Of a DNA stretch of 64,000 nucleotides, positions 9,995 to 19,899 are shown one piece after another (position 1 is the first letter of the stretch; every line of letters begins with the position of its first letter). The translations under genes were made by a program, and so were the position numbers. The DNA comes from Halosolutus gelatinilyticus (lineage in GTDB: Archaea > Halobacteriota > Halobacteria > Halobacteriales > Natrialbaceae): the NCBI RefSeq assembly GCF_023028105.1, contig NZ_CP095494.1:24309-88308 (forward strand). Reading direction: 5' to 3'. Below the pieces are notes generated by a model. That model saw only the letters and a program-made list of their open reading frames with translations, did not search any database and was not told the origin of the DNA.

Positions 9995-12900
9995 ATGACA
10001 CGGAAATCAACCCCGAGCGACGCGAACAGCCGCTGGTCTCGGTTGGCTGGCACGATCAATCTATCCATGGCGTGTAGCGGACAACTCCGAGCGATCATAC
10101 TCGCGTTTTTGATGGTCGCCTCACTTCCGGTGATGTCGATCGCGTACACTGGCTTCGGGGACGGTGGGACAGCAGTTGCCGCATCTGGAAACAGTTCCGT
10201 GACTGACGGGTTCGAGAACTATGATTCGGGCACTACCCCGGGCGGCGATTGGGAGGATACAGGAACTGCTCCTTCTGAAGTCACAATGAATCAGTCCTAT
10301 GAAGGTGACAAAAGTCTGCAAGTGGGGACCTCCTCCAACAATGGTAAGGTATTTTACAGGAACCAGTCCGTTCATGCGACTGACATTGACGTTTCTGTCA
10401 CTATGTATTCTCATTCTACTTCCGAGACACGATTTGCATTGCACCCGGAAGGAACAGACGATTCCCGGGTCATTGTGTCTATAGTTGGCGGAGACTTGCA
10501 GATCTATGATGGTTCATTCACTGTGATTGACAGTAATGTTAACAACAACGAATGGGTGACGGTCCAGATAAACAATGTTGATCCATCTAACGATACCTTT
10601 TCGCTCCGCTGGGAGTCGCCAAACTCGTCAGGAGAGGCTCACGATATAGGATCTGATGGGACGATACCTGACGGAAACTTGGACCCGGAATTGTATTCTG
10701 GCGCAGAAGCTCATTTTGATCAGTTTGGATATGGTATTGGATTAGGTGGATTTTCAGAGCCGATCACCGGAACCGTCGTTGATCAACACGGCGACCCAGT
10801 TGATAACGCGACCGTCGAAGCATGGGGGATCGCCGAACCAGCACTCGACGAAAATGACGCCCGATCGCTGAAACGCCAAGCCGAGGATCTCCGCGACGAA
10901 CTCGCCGATCCGATCCCCGAGCAGTGGGACGCCGACTACGATCTCGACGCCCACATGGACGCGGACGGAACGTACGCACTCGTTCACAGTGAGAGCGATT
11001 GGGGCGTCTCGAGTTGGTCGACATCGGTCTCCTCGAACGTCGACGACCCACGCCTCCAGATCGACTCGGATCAGACGGTCGTGATCTCGCTGTGGGATCC
11101 CGCCGAAGACGGCGGCTGGTTCGACAATCAGGTCGACAATTCGTTCCCGGGCTCAACCACGGACGGCGAAATCACGATCCGGCAACTCGGCCCGACGGGA
11201 GAGTCGATCGACTCGACCACGTACGAGACCGAGGTGATCGCGACCACCACGGGTGGAAGAATCACCGGCGAAAACGAACACCATGGCGTCCGCACGCGAC
11301 TCCCACCGGGCGTCTATCAGGCCGTCCCCGAGGGTCACCCCGAACGTGGATATACGTTCGTTGTTGGCGATCCGGACGAGCTGTGGCAGGCGTTCGAGTC
11401 CGACCTTCGTGACGAAGCGAACCGGCTGACCGGTCGCGCCGAGCGCATCCAGTCGATGCTCCAAGAGGAGACGATCGTCCGCGAAACGGCGCGTACCGAC
11501 GAAAACGGCGAGTTCGAGATCGATATTGCGTCGGATGTGGTCACCGCGGACGTCCGCGCAATGAAAGCCGACGGCACGATTCTCGACGGCCTCGAAGATC
11601 CGTCACTCGACGATCTGCGCGAGGCACAAGCGGGCAACTACAACGGATCCTTCTATCTCCCATCGCCAACGCCGAACACTGTCGAACCGCCTGCGGAGGA
11701 CGTCCAGGTCACAGTCTACCGGTCGCCGGAGGTTCCACTTGGGGATATGCAGTCGCTTTCGGAGCTGCTAGCCTGGCTTGAGGACCAACGCCTCAATGAG
11801 ACGATAGAGGACCTCCAGAGTGAGTATGATCAGCGGTTCGAGGAGATGGAGCGATCGACGCTCGAGCGCATCTACTCCAACCACCGCATGCTCGTCGAGA
11901 CGGTCCCCGGCGCCGAAGGTCGCTACCTCGATCGATCGTCGTTCGGCGAGATCCAAGACGCCGAGAGCCTGAGTACGAACGAACTCTCGACTGAGACGAC
12001 CCATATGCAGGTCGCACTCGCGAACGTCGATCAGATCGAGCCGCCCGAGCTGCCGGATTCGCCGGACAACTTGATCGATCTTGAGGACGGTCATCTCTCC
12101 GGCGAGACACCATTACCTCCCGGCGTCGACGAGGATACGATCGCCGTCGAACTCCTTCCGGCGAACGGGCAGGGAGTCGAGACGATCCCCGAGGAGTACT
12201 GGCACGTTGAGTCGGGACTTTTCGGCGACAACACGATCGTCGTCGAAGACTACCCGGTACAGGCGACCGATGCACCGGCCTACACGCTTCGGGTCCGTGC
12301 AGGCAGTGATGAGGGCTATCTCGACGATCGAATCCCGTTCGTGAATCCTGGATTCGACGGCGAAATCCCAGGAATTCGGGCGATCGACCTGAATACACTT
12401 TCTCCCGGTCCCAACGAGCGCGTCTCGATGACGCTCCGGACGAGTGAAGACACCAGCGTTGATGGGATCGACTCGATTGACGTCTTCGGCCCCAACGGCG
12501 AGGAGCTCAACACGACGATCGACGGCGACACCACACGATTCTCCACCAACGGAAAGGGCAAGCACTTCATTCGGTTGGCGATCACCGACGAGACTGGATC
12601 GACGTTCGTTCGATCTTTCAGCGTGCGTGCGTTGGAACAGAGTCGGTCAGACCCTCCGACGGTTCGGGCTGAACAAAGCACGACTGGTCCGTTCGCAATC
12701 GCCGGCGAAGGACTCGATGACGCGGAGATCGCCGTCGACGGCGATGAAATCCGGGTCCGGGCGATCGTTCCGGGCGGCGAAATCCCTGGAAGCATCCACG
12801 TCAAGCCGGACGCAGTGATGGACGGCGACACGCACGAGATCGATATCGCTGTGCTCGAGGGGACCGACGAACGGCAGATATCCACGAACGTGGAGGCGGT

Positions 12901-13249
12901 GATCCATCTCGACTCGATCGCCGAGGACGCCGACGTGTGGCGTGGGTCGCCGAGCTTGCTTGGCCAGCCGATCAAGTGGGACGGAGGCAGCCGCTACGGC
13001 GAGGTCATCAAACGCGAGAACGGGAAGGCGATCGTCCGGACGTACACGAACGACGATGGCGCGACGACCATCACGATTGAGGAAGATCCCGATACGTGGC
13101 GATCGGCGCAGTACAGCATCGCGTCGAGGATCCCGAGATTCGATATCCCGTTCATCGGATCGATCGCGACGCCATCCGCGTTCGGTGGCATGTCGATCGG
13201 GGCGATTGGGATCAGCCTGGTCGTCCACCGACGCCGCACACTTCCCTGA
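9995..13249 (+). CDS. Giant membrane-anchored surface protein with lectin-like head
   Basis: 1084 aa, tandem paralogue of the preceding gene. It shares the same N-terminal leader pattern, the same ~830-residue stalk from about residue 256 (GDPVDNATV) and a C-terminal membrane helix ending HRRR. Its head (~residues 65-250) differs completely. It looks like a LamG/concanavalin-type jelly roll, rich in beta strands, with VTMYSHST and NNNEWVTVQI patterns. The head DNA (about 10200-10755) is more AT-rich than the stalk. It is probably displayed on the surface and may bind glycans or proteins. Confidence 0.85.
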   Translation: MTRKSTPSDANSRWSRLAGTINLSMACSGQLRAIILAFLMVASLPVMSIAYTGFGDGGTAVAASGNSSVTDGFENYDSGTTPGGDWEDTGTAPSEVTMNQSYEGDKSLQVGTSSNNGKVFYRNQSVHATDIDVSVTMYSHSTSETRFALHPEGTDDSRVIVSIVGGDLQIYDGSFTVIDSNVNNNEWVTVQINNVDPSNDTFSLRWESPNSSGEAHDIGSDGTIPDGNLDPELYSGAEAHFDQFGYGIGLGGFSEPITGTVVDQHGDPVDNATVEAWGIAEPALDENDARSLKRQAEDLRDELADPIPEQWDADYDLDAHMDADGTYALVHSESDWGVSSWSTSVSSNVDDPRLQIDSDQTVVISLWDPAEDGGWFDNQVDNSFPGSTTDGEITIRQLGPTGESIDSTTYETEVIATTTGGRITGENEHHGVRTRLPPGVYQAVPEGHPERGYTFVVGDPDELWQAFESDLRDEANRLTGRAERIQSMLQEETIVRETARTDENGEFEIDIASDVVTADVRAMKADGTILDGLEDPSLDDLREAQAGNYNGSFYLPSPTPNTVEPPAEDVQVTVYRSPEVPLGDMQSLSELLAWLEDQRLNETIEDLQSEYDQRFEEMERSTLERIYSNHRMLVETVPGAEGRYLDRSSFGEIQDAESLSTNELSTETTHMQVALANVDQIEPPELPDSPDNLIDLEDGHLSGETPLPPGVDEDTIAVELLPANGQGVETIPEEYWHVESGLFGDNTIVVEDYPVQATDAPAYTLRVRAGSDEGYLDDRIPFVNPGFDGEIPGIRAIDLNTLSPGPNERVSMTLRTSEDTSVDGIDSIDVFGPNGEELNTTIDGDTTRFSTNGKGKHFIRLAITDETGSTFVRSFSVRALEQSRSDPPTVRAEQSTTGPFAIAGEGLDDAEIAVDGDEIRVRAIVPGGEIPGSIHVKPDAVMDGDTHEIDIAVLEGTDERQISTNVEAVIHLDSIAEDADVWRGSPSLLGQPIKWDGGSRYGEVIKRENGKAIVRTYTNDDGATTITIEEDPDTWRSAQYSIASRIPRFDIPFIGSIATPSAFGGMSIGAIGISLVVHRRRTLP

Positions 13250-13258
13250 GGTGATTCC

Positions 13259-14842
13259 ATGCAACGCAGACAATTCCTATCGACGATCGGAGCAACGGCA
13301 GTCGCAAGTACAACCCCATCGTTCATCGGCCCGATTCGGCTCTCGACACCCGAGGTACTGACACCGCTGGCACTCGCTGACGACGTGGATCTCGACACGT
13401 TCGGCACTGAAGGCAACCCGTCGTTCGCTCTCCGCTACGAAAGCGCCGAGGACCGCACGGACCTCCGAAAGTGGGTCGAGTCGACCGACGAGGGGCACGT
13501 GATTCGCGACCTCAAATCGGTCAATATGATCGTCGCAACGGTTCCGTGGTCCGAGGCGGGCCGATCGCGCAAGTTCGGCATCGAGACCTTCGACGGCGGA
13601 TTCGACGACCTTTCGTACCTCGAATTTGCCGACGCGAATACGTTCTTCGAGCGCCCGGAACCGATCGGTCCGGACGGCCTCGCGAGCAGTGCAGATGACG
13701 TGAGCCACGATCTTCGGCTACGTGATCGAATCTCGATCGCGGCCCGAACCGGGCGGACAAGCGTCTCGGACGGTATCGACGGCCTCGCGTTCGACGGCGA
13801 CGCACCAGAAACGAATCTCCGGAACGCGCGCCGACACGTACGCGCGGGCGACGGAGTACTCGACACGGTCGATACGTCGACTGCTCGGGTGACGATCGCT
13901 GATACCGGTGCTGACGACGGCGCACACTTCGATGCCGGTGACGGCACGCTCCGGTTTCATGACGACTCGACCGACTATACCGGCGTCGACGATCCGACGG
14001 TCGGTGAGGATGGTGCGAGTGCGGTCGCCGACGGAGACGGCCACGGAAGTTGGGTGTCCGCGTGTATCGGCGCGAACAACGCCGACGGCCGGTACTCCGG
14101 GTTCGTTCAGGATGCCGAGTTGGTGATCGCGAAGGTACTCGGCGATGACGGTAGCGGATCGATCGGCGATATCGTCGCCGGCGTCGAGCTGGCGATCGAG
14201 ACCAATTCGGACGTGCTCTGCATGTCACTCGGGTCGGCACAATGGTCCGACGCGTTGGCCGCGGCGCTGGCCGACGCGTGGGAGGCGGGCGTCTTCCCCG
14301 TGGTCGCGAGCGGCAACGATCGCTATGCGACGACGTTCGTGGCGCACCCAGCGTCGGCGGAGGACGGCTTCGCGGTCAACGCGACGAACGTCCCCGAATC
14401 AGAGGACAGGGACGACACGGAGATCGCGTACTTCGGGAACGTCGGGCCACACAGCGGCATCGGCGACCTCTCGAACGGCGAATCGGAAGGCGCGACGCCG
14501 CAACTCGCGGCACCGGGTATGAATATCAAAATCGAACCGGTCGGGACGCTGACCGGCACGAGCATGGCCGCACCGATGGTCGCCGGCGCCGCGGCCGTGC
14601 TCGCTGCCGACGGCCACGACAACGAGACGATCCTTGATCGACTCACGACGTGTGCGTACCCGATCCCGAACGCGGGCTACACCGAGACCGAAAACGGGCT
14701 GCTCGACCTTGAAGCGGCGCTCAACGGCGACGAGTACGAGGAAGAACAGGCCAACGTCCGATCGGAAGAAGCCGAGATTCGGGATACGATCAACGAGGCC
14801 TATTCGGAGACGCGGGGCCGAAAACTCGCTGGGTTGTTCTGA
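13259..14842 (+). CDS. S8 (subtilisin-like) serine protease, exported
   Basis: 527 aa. The N-terminus MQRRQFLSTIGATAVAS is a twin-arginine signal. The catalytic triad is visible: Asp215 in IADTGADDG, His262 in DGHGSW and Ser435 in GTSMAAPMVAG. A ~190-residue prodomain-like region precedes the catalytic part. It lies 9 bases after the two giant surface proteins in the same direction. Its likely role is extracellular maturation of these or of target-cell proteins; that role is inference. Confidence 0.93.
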   Translation: MQRRQFLSTIGATAVASTTPSFIGPIRLSTPEVLTPLALADDVDLDTFGTEGNPSFALRYESAEDRTDLRKWVESTDEGHVIRDLKSVNMIVATVPWSEAGRSRKFGIETFDGGFDDLSYLEFADANTFFERPEPIGPDGLASSADDVSHDLRLRDRISIAARTGRTSVSDGIDGLAFDGDAPETNLRNARRHVRAGDGVLDTVDTSTARVTIADTGADDGAHFDAGDGTLRFHDDSTDYTGVDDPTVGEDGASAVADGDGHGSWVSACIGANNADGRYSGFVQDAELVIAKVLGDDGSGSIGDIVAGVELAIETNSDVLCMSLGSAQWSDALAAALADAWEAGVFPVVASGNDRYATTFVAHPASAEDGFAVNATNVPESEDRDDTEIAYFGNVGPHSGIGDLSNGESEGATPQLAAPGMNIKIEPVGTLTGTSMAAPMVAGAAAVLAADGHDNETILDRLTTCAYPIPNAGYTETENGLLDLEAALNGDEYEEEQANVRSEEAEIRDTINEAYSETRGRKLAGLF

Positions 14843-14843
14843 C

Positions 14844-15668
14844 ATGTCGATGATGACGCGTCGATCGGTGCTCCAGACGGGCGGGACGATCGCCTTCTTT
14901 GGCTGGTGGCCGTTCGGGTCGGACGAGGACGATGATGATCGCGACGACGATCTAAAGTACGACACTAACGGTATCCCTGAGTTTCCTGAGCACATCACTG
15001 CTCGCGATGACCTCGGCGACTTGGAGAACTACCAGCCGCGACTCGTGGTCGGGTCCCAACAGGCGAGACACGATATGCAGGGGATGTACGGATGGATCGC
15101 CGAGAGCGAGGAGCACGACGTCGACGCGTACTATTACTGGATCCGATCGAACACCCAGCGATCGATCTTTCAGCACCTCTTTGGATTGGATATTGAGTTC
15201 AAGGATACGCATTACCTCGATCACGAGCCGATCATCGTCTTCGTCAACTCGGACGGGACAGTTGACAAGGTCGTCTACACGGCCGGCCACCACCTCGCGG
15301 CAGAACTTGATGGCGAGTGGGGCCGGTTAATCGAGGATCGCGTTGCCGACCGACGAACACACGTCGTCCTCCGGCAAGTCCGGCCGCACAACCACTTCAT
15401 GGAGGCTTCAAGCCTGGAGGACGGTGTCTGGGTCCAGGGCTTCGCAGAGTTCGATAGTTGGCTCGATCGACGAGAAACGTGGTACCGAAACGGACGCTAC
15501 GACAACACGGCCAATGTCGCCGTCATGGACCCATTCGAGTTCTACGAGAGCGACGGACGCACGTTCTGGTGGGCTGACGGGACGACCGATGCGTGGCTCG
15601 CGAAAAACGTCTACGTGCGACGGCTCACGATTGGCGATGAACGTGACGAACTTCGATTCGAGGATTGA
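14844..15668 (+). CDS. Exported protein with Tat-like signal, unknown function
   Basis: 274 aa. It starts one base after the protease stop with MTRRSVLQTGG, a twin-arginine-like signal, followed by an Asp-rich run (residues ~27-38). The rest is soluble, Trp/Tyr-rich and acidic. No known domain recognised. The tight spacing argues that it is co-translated and works with the protease. Confidence 0.75.
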   Translation: MSMMTRRSVLQTGGTIAFFGWWPFGSDEDDDDRDDDLKYDTNGIPEFPEHITARDDLGDLENYQPRLVVGSQQARHDMQGMYGWIAESEEHDVDAYYYWIRSNTQRSIFQHLFGLDIEFKDTHYLDHEPIIVFVNSDGTVDKVVYTAGHHLAAELDGEWGRLIEDRVADRRTHVVLRQVRPHNHFMEASSLEDGVWVQGFAEFDSWLDRRETWYRNGRYDNTANVAVMDPFEFYESDGRTFWWADGTTDAWLAKNVYVRRLTIGDERDELRFED

Positions 15669-15802
15669 TACCATGACACGACACGCAATCCGCTACACAG
15701 TTGGAGGGATCCCACCACCCCCAGTGGTTCCACCGCCGATAAAACCCTACCACACGACGAGCACCAATCGCCGACCAACCCCTTCATCCGAACCTCATTC
15801 CA

Positions 15803-16828
15803 ATGAGACCAATCATCAAGAAAGTCGCAACGCTGTTTCTCGTCCTGGCGCTCGTCACGGGCGGCATGGCAGCGTTCGCAGGCACCGCAGCCGCAGACAC
15901 CACGACCCTCGCCGGCGACGGCACCGACACCGTTACCGGATTCAACGCATCGTCATCTGACTACATCGAACGCTCGATCAACGCCGACGACGGTACGAAC
16001 GGCTTCGACGGCGACGGGACCGAGACGCTGTTCATGAACGTCTCATACGACGGCCACGACTACGCCGAGATCTCTGCGGCCGTCGACGACGGAACGGCGA
16101 CGAGCCAGACGGTCAACATGAGCCATGACAAGCTCAAAAAGCTGCCCGGTGATGCCGGTAAAGTCACGACGGTCAACGTCACCACCTGGGGCGAGAATGC
16201 CTCGGGCGACACCACGACGGCGGCGACCGAGTTCTCGGTCGATATCACGTTCGCCGACGACCACGCCGTTCGAACGATCCACTCATCGAACAATTCGATC
16301 GTCGAGAACATCGAATTGTCCGACGACGATGACGATGGCTGGGTAGCCTCACTGTCAAGTCTCAACCCGCTGTCGAGCAGCGACGAGCTCGTGACGATCG
16401 AGGATGACGTCGGGATCGCCGGCTCGCAGACCGACATCAAGGTCTACTCCGAGGATTCCGACGTGACCGAGGTCATCGACAACCAACTCGAAGACAGCGA
16501 GGACGGCGATCGCGTCGGGATGTTCATGACCAGCGAGGTCGGCGACGGCATCGTGTACGTCTTCGCCAACGAACCCGGTGAGACGATCACCGGCGACGAG
16601 GTCGACGAGGATAAGGATACCTACATCGTCGCCCACGAGGGCGGCCAGATGGACGTTAACCTCGGGTCGGACGACTTCGACGACACCGACGAGACGGCCT
16701 CGCTCTCGCTGACCGCGGGAGAGAAGTTCGATCGCAAAGCACTCCAAGACGATCTGGGCTACTCGTGGAGACAGGCATACGGCCTGAGCTTCGACACGTT
16801 TAGTCTGAGCGATCTCTGGCCGTTCTGA
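15803..16828 (+). CDS. Sec-exported acidic structural-type protein
   Basis: 341 aa with a clear Sec signal (KK, then hydrophobic ~8-27, then GTAAADTT). The mature part is extremely rich in Asp, Thr, Ser and Asn with many N-glycosylation sequons, like S-layer or coat components of haloarchaea. There is no C-terminal membrane helix. A possible TATA box (GATAAAACC, ~15736) gives this gene its own promoter inside the block, so it may be expressed at a high level. Function unknown. Confidence 0.75.
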   Translation: MRPIIKKVATLFLVLALVTGGMAAFAGTAAADTTTLAGDGTDTVTGFNASSSDYIERSINADDGTNGFDGDGTETLFMNVSYDGHDYAEISAAVDDGTATSQTVNMSHDKLKKLPGDAGKVTTVNVTTWGENASGDTTTAATEFSVDITFADDHAVRTIHSSNNSIVENIELSDDDDDGWVASLSSLNPLSSSDELVTIEDDVGIAGSQTDIKVYSEDSDVTEVIDNQLEDSEDGDRVGMFMTSEVGDGIVYVFANEPGETITGDEVDEDKDTYIVAHEGGQMDVNLGSDDFDDTDETASLSLTAGEKFDRKALQDDLGYSWRQAYGLSFDTFSLSDLWPF

Positions 16829-16905
16829 CGCGATCGGCCATCTTCCGATCCGATACATCTTTCGCTCCGTCGGCGTACCGTGGTTCGATTCCACGGGGAG
16901 TGCTT

Positions 16906-17313
16906 ATGGCTACGACTGACAGCTACAGCAGTGTCCAGCCGAAGACGTCTCGCGATCGATCGACTCGTCGACGACTCCGCGAGGCATGCACAACCATCCT
17001 TGAGGCAGCCTGCCGACCGACGAGTTTCGAGCCCGCCGGCCGGGTCGACCCCGACGGCTACTTTTTCCGATCGGAGGATCACCTCTTTCGAAAAACGTGG
17101 ACCCGACAAGTCGCAGACGGCGAAGAGCGCGTCCAACTCCGAACAGACGGCCCCACAAGCACGTGGGAACTTGTCTACCAGGGGCCAGATGGCCGATCGA
17201 CGCCGATCGAGACCGACCTCGAACGCGATAAGGCATACACAGAGGCTGAACAGTACATGGCCGAACTCGATCAGGTTCCGATATTCTGCCGAACGGGCCG
17301 TGCGGTGATGTGA
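16906..17313 (+). CDS. Small soluble protein of the surface/ATPase block
   Basis: 135 aa, no signal or membrane segment, mixed charge with an Arg-rich N-terminus. The start at 16906 is chosen because GGGGAG lies six bases upstream. Family not recognised. It opens the second, tightly packed run of genes (16.9-30.7 kb). Confidence 0.6.
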   Translation: MATTDSYSSVQPKTSRDRSTRRRLREACTTILEAACRPTSFEPAGRVDPDGYFFRSEDHLFRKTWTRQVADGEERVQLRTDGPTSTWELVYQGPDGRSTPIETDLERDKAYTEAEQYMAELDQVPIFCRTGRAVM

Positions 17314-17349
17314 AAATACTCGCATTCCCACAATTCAATTTTCTGAACT

Positions 17350-18054
17350 ATGACACAACCAAAACCTGACCGCTATTCGAGACGGCGAGTGCTCAGAACA
17401 TCGGGAATGGCGTTGACCGCGATCGGGGCGTCGGGCTTTGCAGCGACGAGTGCCGCTGCGGAGAGTTCGTCCCTCCCGCAAGGGATTCTCGCAGACGGCC
17501 TCGATGTCGAGGGCGGAGACTTCTGGGCGTTCTTCCGCGGCTTTCGGAGTGCCCGACAAATCCCGTTTTCACGGAAACCCTCGATCGAGAACGTCGCGGA
17601 CTCGATTCGCAACGAGTTCACCGCTAACGAGGAGCACTGGATCGCATACGGCAACTGGCTCATCGACAAGTACGACGTCGAACCGCTCGGGACGACGACC
17701 GTTCAGGTCGATGTGATCGAGGTAAATCGGCTCAGTGACGATGAGCACGTTCCGACGACGATCCAATCCGAGTATGATGAAACGACCGAGCAGCTCACCG
17801 CGATCGCGTGGGAAATCGGAGAAGCGGAGGATCCTGATTATCAGGTCGGGATCGAGGACAAACACGCTCGACTCGCGACCGAGGACCTCCAGGAATTCCG
17901 GCGTCGGTACATCGACGAATCGGGTGACGGTGAGCACGAACTCCCGGACGGTGAGTACGTGGAAGAACTGAAAGGCCGCTACTGGGACGGCCTCCGCTTC
18001 GGCGAAGACAGCCAGACCGTGATCGAACTCCTGGTCGGCGAGGTGACGTCATGA
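17350..18054 (+). CDS. Tat-exported protein, unknown function
   Basis: 234 aa. SRRRVLRTSG followed by a hydrophobic stretch and an AAA site makes a textbook twin-arginine signal. The mature part is acidic and globular. It overlaps the next gene by 4 bases (ATGA). Both proteins share the sequence of features 'signal, short linker, FxxGF patch, globular domain', which may reflect distant paralogy. Confidence 0.8.
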   Translation: MTQPKPDRYSRRRVLRTSGMALTAIGASGFAATSAAAESSSLPQGILADGLDVEGGDFWAFFRGFRSARQIPFSRKPSIENVADSIRNEFTANEEHWIAYGNWLIDKYDVEPLGTTTVQVDVIEVNRLSDDEHVPTTIQSEYDETTEQLTAIAWEIGEAEDPDYQVGIEDKHARLATEDLQEFRRRYIDESGDGEHELPDGEYVEELKGRYWDGLRFGEDSQTVIELLVGEVTS

Positions 18055-18797
18055 CGGGGCACCTCGCACGTCCGATCGCCGTCGCCGCGGTCGTGGTCGC
18101 GTTGCTCTCGGTCGCGGCAGTGTCGCCGGCGGCGGCCAGCCACAAGTCGGACTCGAACCCGATCGACGAAATACTCACCGAGGAGGATGACGAGGGCGGT
18201 GACGGGTGGGTCGACAAGGCAAAAGGATACGTCCCGACCTACATCGTCGAGGGGATGGCCATTTTTGATGGCCAGTTACAACGGTTTTACTCGGGGTTTA
18301 GCATCAACCCTCTCTCGGATGATACCCCCTCGAACGCTGAGCTCGCATCGGAGTTCTCCGCTGCGGTAGCTGAGAACAGCGCGACGTACGAGGCGTTCCT
18401 GACGGCCGAAACCGGTCCGTCGAAGGCGTACGACACCCACCGGATCACCTTCGATCATGCGGACAGCGAGGCGCAGACAGTGTATCTCGTCGGATCGGTT
18501 GACAACGGATCTTATGAGGACGTAACGGTGCTCTCGGAAGCAGAGTTCGACGAGACCGGCCGCACGGTCGACGAGGAGTGGGTCGTGGTCGGGGACGGTG
18601 CGAAAGAGTTCCCGGCGCTCACCAAGGAACTCGCAAAGCGAATCGACGACGATCGCGAGATCGATCGGACGCTGCGGGCACAACTCATCGGGCGGTACTG
18701 CGACGTCACAAACCCGATGGGCAACACCTCGCCCGACGACGGGTCCTGCGAGATCCGATCGACCCTCTGGATGGACCACGAGGCAGTTCCCAACTGA
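18051..18797 (+). CDS. Sec-exported protein, unknown function
   Basis: 248 aa with a hydrophobic N-terminal signal (~8-28, AAAS site) and an acidic mature domain. Two late cysteines (CDV and CEI, ~20 residues apart) could form a disulphide. It overlaps the upstream gene by 4 bases, so the two are translationally coupled and probably act together outside the membrane. Confidence 0.78.
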   Translation: MTGHLARPIAVAAVVVALLSVAAVSPAAASHKSDSNPIDEILTEEDDEGGDGWVDKAKGYVPTYIVEGMAIFDGQLQRFYSGFSINPLSDDTPSNAELASEFSAAVAENSATYEAFLTAETGPSKAYDTHRITFDHADSEAQTVYLVGSVDNGSYEDVTVLSEAEFDETGRTVDEEWVVVGDGAKEFPALTKELAKRIDDDREIDRTLRAQLIGRYCDVTNPMGNTSPDDGSCEIRSTLWMDHEAVPN

Positions 18798-18807
18798 TCT
18801 GATACCC

Positions 18808-19137
18808 ATGACACGCAAACGACGCAATGGACGTCGACGACGCGTTCGGGGAAGCGACGGAAAGCTCTACGACCCAAAGAAACAGGCCGATAACGGCTAC
18901 CAGGCCCACGAGAATCGAATCCAGACCGCTGCCAGACGCACCCGATGGCGATCGACGGGTGCGATCGGGTGGCTGATCGGGCTCATCACGAGTCTCGTAA
19001 GTGGACTTCTGGGGACTACGACGTGGCTGGTTCGGACGTTGTTGGTTCGGCCGGTGAAGATGATTCTGCGCACGCCAGGATCGCTCCTTGAGGGCGGGAC
19101 TACCCGAATCACAGGCCGTCGTCGACGGAGGCGATAG
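18808..19137 (+). CDS. Small basic membrane protein
   Basis: 109 aa. Both ends are strongly Arg-rich (RKRRNGRRRRVR at the start, RRRRRR at the end) around a hydrophobic core with one or two membrane segments (~50-85). Such charge is unusual for a haloarchaeal protein and suggests contact with DNA or acidic partners at the membrane. Confidence 0.7.
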   Translation: MTRKRRNGRRRRVRGSDGKLYDPKKQADNGYQAHENRIQTAARRTRWRSTGAIGWLIGLITSLVSGLLGTTTWLVRTLLVRPVKMILRTPGSLLEGGTTRITGRRRRRR

Positions 19138-19139
19138 CG

Positions 19140-19538
19140 ATGCCTGCGATTCGCGACGTCGTTCTGTTTCCGGTAACGGTTATAAGACAGGTCGGACAGA
19201 TCGCCTCCGGATTATGGTCGTTCGTCCGTACAGTTCGACTTGAGACGTTCATTCCGGAATGGCTCCTCCGACTGACGATCTATGCGATCCCAAAGGCGAT
19301 CGCGGGCAAGACCCCGGAGGATCAAATCGAAGGGTCGATCATCCTGATCGGCTGGTCGATCGCCACATCGCTGTTCACGGGATTCCTCACGATCGGTTTC
19401 GTGCTGTTCTGGGGGATCTTCCTCGGCATCGGAATCGTCCGGTTCAGCGACTGGGGGTCAGCAGCGTGGGATCGCAAACCGTCGATTTCACTGCCCGGGA
19501 AAGGAAGCGACGGGCGTTACAAAACCCGCCGGAGGTAA
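19140..19538 (+). CDS. Small membrane protein, two helices
   Basis: 132 aa with a hydrophobic hairpin (~70-105) and a basic C-terminal tail. It starts 2 bases after the previous gene. Part of the chain of five small membrane proteins in this block. Family unknown. Confidence 0.72.
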   Translation: MPAIRDVVLFPVTVIRQVGQIASGLWSFVRTVRLETFIPEWLLRLTIYAIPKAIAGKTPEDQIEGSIILIGWSIATSLFTGFLTIGFVLFWGIFLGIGIVRFSDWGSAAWDRKPSISLPGKGSDGRYKTRRR

Positions 19539-19544
19539 CGCTCA

Positions 19545-19892
19545 GTGATCTTTTCCCCGCTGGGTTGGCTCATGGAGCAGCTCGGTCGCGTTCGCGTCGG
19601 CGGCCGTGAAGTTGGCAGCAGGATTCCAACCGAGCACGTCCCGAATCCGGTGCTCAAAGTCGCCTTCTGGCTGATTATCGTCGTTCTCTTCGTCGACGAG
19701 TTCCTGATCCTGGTCGCGATTCTCGGCGGCCCGATCGCGCTGCTCGTCGTGGTCGGATTTGTGGCGACGAGTCTGATCGTCACCCGGACGAAGCGAGGCT
19801 CCAGAGCAAAACGATCGGTCAAATCTCGAGTTTCGAGGTCGATTTCGGGACGCGAGAAGCGGGGGTACCGAACCCGACGCAAAAGCAAGTGA
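19545..19892 (+). CDS. Small membrane protein with basic tail (GTG start)
   Basis: 115 aa. The GTG start at 19545 is supported by GGAGGT at 19531-19536. Two adjacent membrane helices (~38-80) are followed by an Arg/Lys/Ser-rich tail of ~35 residues that would face the cytoplasm. Unknown family. Confidence 0.7.
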   Translation: MIFSPLGWLMEQLGRVRVGGREVGSRIPTEHVPNPVLKVAFWLIIVVLFVDEFLILVAILGGPIALLVVVGFVATSLIVTRTKRGSRAKRSVKSRVSRSISGREKRGYRTRRKSK

Positions 19893-19899
19893 TTCAATC

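Noticed and set aside
16862..16905. A complete tRNA gene
   Set aside because: Only the T-arm and part of the acceptor strand are present; D and anticodon arms and the 5' acceptor strand are missing. Kept only as an att-like finding.
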